A stretch of DNA of 36,980 bases from Bacteroidales bacterium (lineage in GTDB: Bacteria; Bacteroidota; Bacteroidia; Bacteroidales; ML635J-15), in contig JAQVPT010000001.1 of NCBI GenBank assembly GCA_028701945.1, forward strand, positions 1 through 36,980, written 5' to 3'. Positions 26,509-34,600 of the stretch are shown in pieces (the stretch's first letter is position 1; each line of letters opens with the position of its first letter). The notes under the pieces were generated by a model that did not search any database, was not told the DNA's origin, and saw only the letters and a program-made list of their open reading frames with translations. A program made the translations under genes and the position numbers.

Positions 26509-27366
26509 ATGAGAAGTAAAATCAAATCATATTTATCGTTAATAAAATTTAGCCATACAGTTTTTGCAATGCCTTTTGCTCTAACAGCTTATTTTATGGC
26601 AATAAAAGAACCAGGGCAAATCTTTGAATGGAGAACTCTAATACTTGTGATATTTTCGATGATATTTGCCCGCAATAGTGCAATGGCTTTTAACAGATAC
26701 ACCGATAGGTTTATCGATGCAAAAAATCCACGAACTCAAAAGCGAGAAATACCAGATAGAATAATATCTGCAAAAAACGCACTAATATTTACAATAATAA
26801 ACTCTATTCTATTTATCATATCATCTTCATTTATAAACACTTACACTTTATTATTGTCGCCCCTAGCCTTATTCATTGTGCTTGGATACTCATACACGAA
26901 ACGCTTTACATTTTTATCTCATATATTTCTAGGTCTCGGACTTGCAATCGCTCCAGCTGGAGCATATATCGCAGTTACTGGAATGCTCAGCCCAGCAGTT
27001 ATGATGTTATCTGCTTCAGTTTTACTTTGGACTGCTGGATTCGACATTATATACTCGCTTCAGGACGAAGAATTTGATAAAGAGCATCAATTATTTTCTA
27101 TCCCCGCAAAAATTGGACGAAAAAACTCATTATGGGTTTCTACTGGATTACATTTTATAGCTATCATATTTATGCTTTTATGGGCTTTTCTAATGTCAGC
27201 AAATCTCCTTCAATGGATAGGTATAGGCGTTTTTACAGCACTTTTAATTTATCAACATATAATTGTAAAGCCTAATGACATTTCAAAAGTCAATATAGCT
27301 TTTGGAACTACTAATGGGATTGCTTCAATTTGTCTTGCAATAGCCACAATTATTTCTTTGCTGTAA
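26509..27366 (+). CDS. UbiA-family prenyltransferase (4-hydroxybenzoate polyprenyltransferase-like)
   Basis: A 285-residue integral membrane protein with about eight to nine hydrophobic helices. The first aspartate-rich motif is NRYTDRFID (N62, D66, D70) and the second is DEEFD (D186-D190), the Mg-diphosphate binding sites of the UbiA superfamily. The segment FSHTVFAMPFALTAYFMA at the N-terminus is typical of the COG0382 (UbiA proper) group rather than MenA. Bacteroidota usually make menaquinone, and such proteins there have been linked to the futalosine route or other quinone/lipid tailoring; the substrate is not determinable here. It stands alone and diverges from the patatin-barrel gene. 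A near-match -7 box (CAATTTTG) lies about 10 bases upstream. Confidence 0.9.
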   Translation: MRSKIKSYLSLIKFSHTVFAMPFALTAYFMAIKEPGQIFEWRTLILVIFSMIFARNSAMAFNRYTDRFIDAKNPRTQKREIPDRIISAKNALIFTIINSILFIISSSFINTYTLLLSPLALFIVLGYSYTKRFTFLSHIFLGLGLAIAPAGAYIAVTGMLSPAVMMLSASVLLWTAGFDIIYSLQDEEFDKEHQLFSIPAKIGRKNSLWVSTGLHFIAIIFMLLWAFLMSANLLQWIGIGVFTALLIYQHIIVKPNDISKVNIAFGTTNGIASICLAIATIISLL

Positions 27367-27382
27367 AGTACTCTCTCTAATT

Positions 27383-27405
27383 ATTCTTCGAGTAACTCGA
27401 AGAAT
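27383..27405. terminator. Bidirectional hairpin between ubiA-type gene and cinA, sharing the array hairpin core
   Basis: Arms ATTCTTCGAG (27383-27392) and CTCGAAGAAT (27396-27405) pair perfectly over 10 bp with loop TAA. It sits midway between two convergent stop codons, so it probably ends both transcripts. The 15-base core TTCGAGTAACTCGAA is identical to the core of the hairpin in every unit of the array at 10531-11641. Confidence 0.7.
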
Positions 27406-27439
27406 AGATGACGAGAAAATACTATACTCACACAGACAT

Positions 27440-28696
27440 TTATTTGAATGTAACAGGCATTTTCAAAAGCAACTCATCAATCAACATTAACAAAGCAGTA
27501 TTTGTAGTTCGGATGATATTAATTTTCCTATTATAGAAAAACAAGAAATTCTTACTAAAAGTCTTTTCAGGTGTTGCTATCCCAATCCAGACAGTGCCAA
27601 CAGGTTTATCGGGAGTTCCTCCAGCGGGTCCGGCAATTCCGCTTACAGAAATAGCATAATCTGTTTTCATAAGTTTTCTTACGCCCTGAGCCATTTCTTC
27701 TACAACTTGCGAACTAACTGCCCCATACTTTTCAATTATTTGCTTTTCTACTTTAAGTACATTCATCTTAGCCTCATAATCATAAGCAACAACACTTCCT
27801 TTATAATAAGCAGAGCTACCAGCATTTGCCACTATCATTGATGCTATTTTACCACCAGTACAACTTTCGGCAGTCGAAAGAGTTTTGCCAAGCTTAGTCA
27901 ATAAGTCACCAACAAGTTCTTCAAGATGCAAATCATCAGATGATTTAAAGTATTTAGGAATTATGCTTTTCAATTCTTCAATTTTCTTATTTACAAGTGC
28001 CAACAAATCATCATTAGAGTCGTATATACTCATTCTCAATCTCACAAATCCGGGTGTAGGTAAAAATGCTAATTTGATTTCCTTAGGCAACGAATTTTCC
28101 CAATCTGCAATTTTTTCGGCTAATACTGCTTCGGGCAAACCTGATGTAAGTATTGTTTTATGAAGGATATTTCCTAATTTGTATGTTTGTTTAATATAAG
28201 GCATAAATTCAAACTCTGTAAGATATTTCACCTCAAAAGGAACTCCTGGCATCGAAAACAAAAGTTTTTCTCCACGTCTTAACATCATACCACAGGCAGT
28301 TCCAACTTTATTTACAAATACTTGTGATTTTTCTGGCACCATTGCTTGCGAATAATTTTGTTCGTTAATTTCTATACCTCGCATACCCAAAAGTCTTTCT
28401 AAGTTCTGTAAAGCGTCAGTACTCAATACTAAGCCACAATCAAAAAGTTCACACAAAACATTTTTGGTTATATCATCATTAGTCGGTCCTAAACCGCCTG
28501 TAATAAAAATAAAATCAGAAATTATAAATAAATCGTTTATTGCAGAAATAATCTGTTCTTTATCATCACCTATCAATCTAATTTCATTAACGATGATTCC
28601 CACTTTATTTAACTCTTTTGAAAGCCACACTGAATTTGTATCAACTATTTGACCTATCAATATTTCGTCCCCAATTGCTATTATTGATGCTCGCAT
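27440..28696 (-). CDS. cinA: CinA-family protein (molybdopterin-binding-like domain plus nicotinamide-nucleotide amidase)
   Basis: A 418-residue two-domain CinA. The N-terminal MoCF/COG1058 domain starts MRASIIAIGDEILIGQIVDTNSVWLSKEL and contains FITGGLGPTNDD (~80-92) and FSMPGVPFEVKYL. The C-terminal PncC domain (~255-415) has LSTAESCTGGKIAS, GSVVAYDYEAKMNVL and SGIAGPAGGTPDKPVGTVWIG. The protein hydrolyses nicotinamide mononucleotide to nicotinate mononucleotide (pyridine nucleotide salvage), and the N-terminal domain has ADP-ribose pyrophosphatase activity in characterised homologues. It is cytoplasmic. A -7 box lies 14 bases upstream, and the shared hairpin 27383-27405 lies past its stop. 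Confidence 0.96.
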   Translation of the reverse strand: MRASIIAIGDEILIGQIVDTNSVWLSKELNKVGIIVNEIRLIGDDKEQIISAINDLFIISDFIFITGGLGPTNDDITKNVLCELFDCGLVLSTDALQNLERLLGMRGIEINEQNYSQAMVPEKSQVFVNKVGTACGMMLRRGEKLLFSMPGVPFEVKYLTEFEFMPYIKQTYKLGNILHKTILTSGLPEAVLAEKIADWENSLPKEIKLAFLPTPGFVRLRMSIYDSNDDLLALVNKKIEELKSIIPKYFKSSDDLHLEELVGDLLTKLGKTLSTAESCTGGKIASMIVANAGSSAYYKGSVVAYDYEAKMNVLKVEKQIIEKYGAVSSQVVEEMAQGVRKLMKTDYAISVSGIAGPAGGTPDKPVGTVWIGIATPEKTFSKNFLFFYNRKINIIRTTNTALLMLIDELLLKMPVTFK

Positions 28697-28710
28697 ATTA
28701 TTTTTTTTTG

Positions 28711-28718
28711 CAAAAGTA
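28711..28718 (-). promoter_or_regulatory. Putative -7 box for cinA
   Basis: Minus-strand TACTTTTG matches TAnnTTTG, 14 bases before the cinA start codon, giving a very short leader. Confidence 0.4.
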
Positions 28719-28823
28719 AGAGTTAAATTTTGTTTTATGGTTAATAATGTTTGAATATTTAAGAAAGCAAATCTTACTCACATTCATACCGTTTGCCAAA
28801 TATGAGAAAAAAAATAAGTCGAG

Positions 28824-29087
28824 TTAGAATCTTTCATTTATGTCTTTAGTTTTATAAGTAAACTGTTTTTCAATCTCACTAATATTAAGTGTTTTTTTTA
28901 ATGTTTTTTGACTACTGATTTTTGTAGAATAATACTTTGCTTTTCGATTATACAATACTCTTGTGCGTGAAGTAAAAGCATTGTCTTTTCTGAGTCTAAC
29001 AGTATCTAAAATAGCAGATAAAGAAACACCCTTAATTTTTAGTGCAGTGTCATTTTGTTCTGGGTGCTTTACAGGCTTATTTGTCAT
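28824..29087 (-). CDS. Small basic hypothetical protein
   Basis: 87 residues if started at the ATG at 29085-29087. An in-frame ATG at 29144 would give 106 residues but lies upstream of the best promoter candidate (29120-29127), so I prefer the shorter form. I do not recognise it. It has no signal peptide and no hydrophobic helix, and is rich in Lys, Arg, Thr and Ser (for example SRTRVLYNRKAKYYSTK), so it is strongly basic and could bind nucleic acid, but there is no recognisable domain. It sits between cinA and elbB on the same strand with gaps of 127 and 79 bases. It may be a real small gene or a chance ORF in AT-rich DNA. Confidence 0.4.
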   Translation of the reverse strand: MTNKPVKHPEQNDTALKIKGVSLSAILDTVRLRKDNAFTSRTRVLYNRKAKYYSTKISSQKTLKKTLNISEIEKQFTYKTKDINERF

Positions 29088-29119
29088 GAAAGATATTTTA
29101 TGTAAAAGGAAATAACTTA

Positions 29120-29127
29120 CAAAATTA
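29120..29127 (-). promoter_or_regulatory. Putative promoter for the small basic ORF
   Basis: Minus-strand TAATTTTG matches TAnnTTTG. A TTTG (plus-strand CAAA at 29150-29153) lies 22 bases upstream, close to the expected -33 position. A 6-bp inverted repeat TTGCGA/TCGCAA (29128-29133 and 29147-29152) falls in the spacer. Confidence 0.35.
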
Positions 29128-29166
29128 TTGCGAGACTTTTGCATTATCGCAAAGAATATCCGCCCC

Positions 29167-29817
29167 CTATTTCTTCATCAATCCCAACATCGCACCCACT
29201 GCTGCTTCCGCACCTAAGCTAACTTGATAAATGTTATCGGCAAGCATATAGCAAGGATTTGTAATAATCAGGTTTTTCTCATCAACAGCGATTTCGTGAT
29301 ATTCTTTGTTTACATGAGTTGCACCTACGGATTTTATAATATCGACAGTTGTCATATCATTTCCTATTGTTACTCTTGCACCAAGAACTTTGGCAATTAA
29401 AACAGGTGCAATACAAAGTGCAGCAATTGGTTTTCTTGCTGTGTGAAATGCTTTAATAATATTTGCAATATCTTCATCTACTGTAAAATCTTCAGCTTTA
29501 AAAGCATAATTTGATAAATTTTTTGCTGCTCCAAAACCGCCCGGTAGCAGTAAACCCGAAAAACCAGAAACTTGTAATTCCTTAATATCTTTAATTTTTC
29601 CTCGTGCAATACGAGCCGACTCGACCAAAATATTCCGTTTTTCGTTAGTTACATCGCCGTTTAGATGATTAATTACGTGATACTGTTCTTTGTTGGGTGC
29701 AAAACATTCATATTCAACTTCGTTTTTCGACAAAGCAAGCATTGCCATAGTTGTTTCATGTATTTCGCTACCGTCATAAACTCCACAACCCGATAAAATT
29801 AAGGCTATTTTTTTCAT
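29167..29817 (-). CDS. elbB: Isoprenoid biosynthesis glyoxalase ElbB (DJ-1/PfpI superfamily)
   Basis: A 216-residue protein that matches ElbB along its full length: KIALILSGCGVYDGSEIHE at the start, ECFAPNKEQYHVINHL, LLLPGGFGAAKNLS, and the nucleophile-elbow region KPIAALCIAPVLIA with the conserved cysteine, then GARVTIGND. It belongs to the class I glutamine-amidotransferase-like DJ-1/PfpI superfamily; glyoxalase activity has been reported for the E. coli protein, and the isoprenoid link in the name is historical. It is cytoplasmic. It is transcribed away from the GH13 gene, with its own -7 box 18 bases upstream. Confidence 0.94.
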   Translation of the reverse strand: MKKIALILSGCGVYDGSEIHETTMAMLALSKNEVEYECFAPNKEQYHVINHLNGDVTNEKRNILVESARIARGKIKDIKELQVSGFSGLLLPGGFGAAKNLSNYAFKAEDFTVDEDIANIIKAFHTARKPIAALCIAPVLIAKVLGARVTIGNDMTTVDIIKSVGATHVNKEYHEIAVDEKNLIITNPCYMLADNIYQVSLGAEAAVGAMLGLMKK

Positions 29818-29835
29818 TTCTTTTCCATTTTTTTA

Positions 29836-29843
29836 CAAATATA
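29836..29843 (-). promoter_or_regulatory. Putative -7 box for elbB
   Basis: Minus-strand TATATTTG matches TAnnTTTG, 18 bases before the elbB start. It lies back-to-back with the GH13 promoter candidate in an 88-bp divergent gap. Confidence 0.4.
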
Positions 29844-29876
29844 AAATTTTGTATCTTTAATTCCTAAAAATAGAGC

Positions 29877-29884
29877 TAATTTTG
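29877..29884 (+). promoter_or_regulatory. Putative -7 box for the GH13 gene
   Basis: TAATTTTG matches TAnnTTTG, 21 bases before the start at 29906; the transcript leader would be about 15 bases. Confidence 0.4.
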
Positions 29885-29905
29885 TATGAACCTAATTGAC
29901 AATTT

Positions 29906-31591
29906 ATGCATAACTTAAAAGCTGATTTATATAAACTTTGGAAAACACTTTATCCAGAGATTTCTACGAAAACCCTAGACTCGTTTTTTAATGAGATTCT
30001 AGAACAAAAGCAAACAGCAGAAGATGTAAATTCGATATCTGATAGCCTGTGGTACAAAAAAGTGGTAGTATATTCGCTTTATGTAGATTTATTTAACAAT
30101 GATTTTGATGGATTAAGCCAAAAATTACACTATTTTCAAGATTTGGGGATAAATTGTTTGTGGCTGCTTCCAATTTTGGAGTCTCCAATGAAAGACGCAG
30201 GATTTGATATCTCAGATTATAAAAAAGTTCGCACTGACCTACTTGGTTCAAGAGGTGGTGAAGCTTTTGACGATTTTCTTAAAAAAGCCCACGAACTTGG
30301 GATTAAGGTGATTTTTGACATTGCAATAAATCATACATCAGATCAACACGATTGGTTTAAAAGATCATCACTGCCCGATAGAAATAAATATTCAAATTAT
30401 TATATCTGGAGCGATAATGATAAGGGATACTCTGATTGCCGATTGCTTTTTAAAGGAATGTGCGATAGTAATTGGGAAAAATTTAGCGAGCATAAATATT
30501 ATTTTCATAGATTTTTTGAATTTCAACCCGATCTTAATTATGAAAATCCTGATGTGTTGTTGGATATGTGTAGAAATTTTATGTATTGGATAGATAAAGG
30601 TGTCGATGGTTTTAGAGCAGATGCTATTCCATATTTGTGGAAAGAAGAAGGCACAGATTGTGAAAATCTTGATAATACACATGTAATCATTAAATTCTTT
30701 AGAAAAGTTGTAGAATTTTTAAACCCAGAGGTAATTTTACTTGCCGAAGCCTGTCAACCGCCTAAAGAAGTTGTAAAATACTTAGGACAAGGCGATGAGT
30801 GTCATGCTGGATATCATTTTCCGTTGATGCCTCAAATATATAAATCTATGGCTCTCGAAAGTCCAGAACCTATTATAAATGTTTTAAGTCCTTTGGTTAC
30901 TCCCGAAATACCCGAAAATACTCAGTGGTTTACTTTTTTGCGTTGCCATGATGAGTTGAGTTTGGAGTTAGTTTATGTTAGCGAAGAAGATCGTAAGTAT
31001 ATTCATGAAAATTATTGTCATAAGCCCGAATGGGATTTTAGAATGGGAGAAGGCATCTCGGCTAGATTAAGCGAATTATTTAAGTTCGATACAGACAAAA
31101 TTATACAGGCTTTCTCGATAATGCTGACTTTAGGAGGCACGCCAATTATCTATTACGGTGATGAATTTGGTAAACCTAACGATAAAAAATATTATACTAA
31201 ACAGATAAAATTAACAGGACATAATGACACGCGAAATTTGGTGCGGGGAAAAATAGATTGGTCAGAATTGGAAGTACAATTAAAAGATAAAAAGTCCTTC
31301 CAAAGCATTATCTTTAATAATCTTAAGAAGATGATTTCTATTAGAAATGCAAATCCAGAAATACAGGTAGGAGAGACAGAATTTATCAATCTTGGCGACA
31401 CTATTTTAGCGTATAAAAAAACAATAAATAATTCCGAAACAGTTATTTTACATAATCTATCACAGAAAAGCTATACCTTAGTACCGGAATATAAAGAAGA
31501 CTACGAATTGTTGTTCGGAAGTTTCATGGAAATTAACGACCAAATAAACTTGGGTCCGAGAAAAACTATTTGGTTAAAGAAAATATATTAG
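29906..31591 (+). CDS. GH13 alpha-amylase-family enzyme, trehalose synthase-like
   Basis: A 561-residue (beta/alpha)8 GH13 enzyme. Conserved region I is DIAINHTSDQHDWF (~130-145), region II GVDGFRADAIPYLW with nucleophile D239, region III LLAEACQPP with acid/base E281, and region IV FLRCHDELSLE with H348 and D349. The HDEL variant after the region IV His-Asp, together with IPYLWKEEGT, is typical of trehalose synthase (maltose alpha-glucosyltransferase, GH13_16). No maltokinase domain is fused. There is no signal peptide, so it is probably cytoplasmic, interconverting maltose and trehalose. About 45 residues precede the barrel. Other GH13 activities (amylosucrase-like, sucrose phosphorylase-like) cannot be excluded. 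The adhesin gene follows after 55 bases. Confidence 0.88.
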   Translation: MHNLKADLYKLWKTLYPEISTKTLDSFFNEILEQKQTAEDVNSISDSLWYKKVVVYSLYVDLFNNDFDGLSQKLHYFQDLGINCLWLLPILESPMKDAGFDISDYKKVRTDLLGSRGGEAFDDFLKKAHELGIKVIFDIAINHTSDQHDWFKRSSLPDRNKYSNYYIWSDNDKGYSDCRLLFKGMCDSNWEKFSEHKYYFHRFFEFQPDLNYENPDVLLDMCRNFMYWIDKGVDGFRADAIPYLWKEEGTDCENLDNTHVIIKFFRKVVEFLNPEVILLAEACQPPKEVVKYLGQGDECHAGYHFPLMPQIYKSMALESPEPIINVLSPLVTPEIPENTQWFTFLRCHDELSLELVYVSEEDRKYIHENYCHKPEWDFRMGEGISARLSELFKFDTDKIIQAFSIMLTLGGTPIIYYGDEFGKPNDKKYYTKQIKLTGHNDTRNLVRGKIDWSELEVQLKDKKSFQSIIFNNLKKMISIRNANPEIQVGETEFINLGDTILAYKKTINNSETVILHNLSQKSYTLVPEYKEDYELLFGSFMEINDQINLGPRKTIWLKKIY

Positions 31592-31646
31592 AGACAACTT
31601 TATTAAATTAAATGCGTCATGAAATAAGACTGTAAAACCTAAAAAA

Positions 31647-34600
31647 ATGACTAAACACTTTATAATTTGCATGATAGGCATGTTTTTGAGCTTTTCCTTG
31701 CTTGCTCAAGACCAATTAAGCAGTGATTTTGATAATCCTACAGAGCTTGGAATTACAAATCATTGTCTTTATAAATCTTACACATACGATCAAACCATAG
31801 GTAGTGATATTGAATTACCCGAGTGTTATCGTATGCATCCAGGAGTTAGTTCATGGTTTAGTTTTTTAGTTCCTGACGATGGTAAAGCAACGGTTAAATT
31901 GCAATTTGATGAGGAAACATTCTTTGGTCTTGCATTTTATGTTGTTGAGAATGGCGAATATCACGAAATAAAATGTGATGTTTTCCGTAATATTGAAGCT
32001 GAATTGTATTTATATCCCGAAGAACAATATCAAAATAGAGAATTATTGGTGAGATTCTGGAAACTCGGAGAAGCAGATACTGGTAATGTAAATATTTGCA
32101 TATCGGGGGAGTCAGGTCCAAGTTTTCCAAAAGCCCTAAGTGTAAATATAAGTGCATATACACCTCAGCAACTTGTAACCGATATTCTTATTACAGGCTG
32201 CTTAACAGCATCGAATATTACTTATACTGGTTCCACAGCTTCGATAGGGTACTTTTCTAATGGAATACCAGGCCTCGATTTTGCAGACGGTGTTATTTTA
32301 TCTACTGGTAATGCTAATGAGGCTTCTGGGCCTAATCTATCAGGAAGCACTAGTGGAATTATGAGTACTAGCGGTGATGCTAATTTGAATTCTACTATTT
32401 CTGGAACTACTCAAGACGCAGCTGTATTACAATTTGATTTTGTGCCTGCATCTGATTTACTTGAATTTCAGTATGTGTTTGGTAGTGAGGAATATCCTGA
32501 ATTTGCTCCACCAAATAGCTCTACTTATAATGATGTTTTTGCTTTCTTTATTTCTGGAGGTCCTGAAAATTATAATAATGTTAACGTTGCTTTAATTCCT
32601 GGTACTACAACGCCTGTAAGTATTAATAATGTTAATGCTGTAACAAACACTTCATACTATAGAAACAATGAGAATAATCCTAATGTTCAATATGATGGCT
32701 TAACTGTAACCTTAACGGCCACTAAGCCTGTAACTGCTTGTTCTACATATCATATTAAACTTGCTATTGCCGATGTTGGTGATGGTTCTTACGACTCAGC
32801 TGTGTTTCTGAAAGCAAACTCCTTTGCATCTGGCGAAGATTACACTGTAGCCTCATTTAACTCTTGGTCTAATTCGTTATCTGTTATGAGAGGTTGTAGT
32901 AATTTTATCGTTTTCTCTAGAGCTCCTGGTTCCCCACTAAATGTGCCAGTGCCAATTGAACTTACGATTGGTGGAACAGCAACTCCTGGAGTCGATTATT
33001 CTGATATACCTACTAGTCTTGTGATACCAGCTGGAGAAACGAGTATTACTGTATATTTTGATGCATTTGATACTGGAGTCCTTCAAGGAGATGAAACAAT
33101 TATTCTTACATTTGAAAATGGATGTCCTTGTTCGTTAAGTGCTACTGACCATGTTATCACCATAGTTGATGTGTTTGATCTTGATTCTGAAATGGAAAAC
33201 GACGGTCCAATATGTGTTGGTGATGATGCTACGCTTACTATAAGTTTAAATACTCCGTTTCCTGATGATGTTAGTATAGAATGGCACACAGGGGAGCTTG
33301 ACGTAGATCAGTTAATTGTTACTCCTGATGTTACTACAACTTATTTTGCAGATATTATCTTTCCTTGTGATACAATCACTATTAGTACAACTGTTACGGT
33401 TATTGAGCTGCCAGTGGTTGATTTGGGACCAGATTTTGACGTTGCTGCACTCACAACAAATTTAACCGCAGGAATGGCTCCAGGTAATACAGGAGAGTGG
33501 ACAATTACAGGTGGTCCAGGAAATGCAAATGTTAATCCTACAAATACTTCTAACACAACCGTGGTAGTTGATATTTTTGGTGTTTATAATTTTACGTGGA
33601 CAGAGACAAGTCTTGCTCCAAATTGTGTTGCCTCTGATGATATTAATGTGAATTTTCTTCATATACCGACAGCGGATTTTGTTGCATCAAGTGTGAATTG
33701 TTTTGGCGATTATACTACGATAACATTCACAGGTGATGCAATAGATGGGTTATCAAATTTTGAATGGGATTTTGGTCCAGCAACTGTTATTAGTGGTAGT
33801 GGGCGGGGGCCATACATTCTTGATTTTCCTGATAGTGGGACATTTAATATTTCGCTCGTTGTTACTGAAAGTATTTTAACCGTTGATTATGATATAAATA
33901 TATTTGTTCCTCCACTTTTGACAGGTACAATAAGTAAAGTTGATGATCCGTGTTTTGAATCATGTAATGGAAGTGCAACTTTAAGTATTCAAGGTGGTGT
34001 TGCTCCATATTCGTATTCTTGGGGTTCATCTTCAAACCACGTTAGTAACCTTTGTGCTGGAGACTATGGAGTAACCGTTACAGACGTGAGAGGCTGTACA
34101 TTTGGAACAACTTATACTATAAATCAACCTCCTGTCCTTGAGTACGATACGATTTTTTCTAACGTATTATGTCATGGCGATTATACTGGTAATGCTGAGA
34201 TAATTGCAACAGGTGGAACTCCTCCTTATCAGGCTCTATGGAGTGATGGCTATAATTTGATGAGTCACAACGGTATATGTGCAGGAATCTATCAAGTAAC
34301 AGTTTTAGATTCGCACGGATGTTCAGTTTTTGAACAATTCAATATTACTCAGCCAAATTCTTTGCGAGTCGTAACTTCAGGTAATTTTTCAATTTGTGAA
34401 CACCAGCATGTAAACATTGCTTCGCAACCTTCGGGTGGTATCTTGCCTTATGAAATTTATTGGGATAATGGAGATGGAAGTGGATTTAATTCTGGTGCAC
34501 AAACTTTTCAAATAACTCCGCACGAAGATGTTACTTATACTGTGTATGTTGAAGATGCCAATGGCTGTATCAGTAATTTTGCAACCAGCAAAGTAATTGT

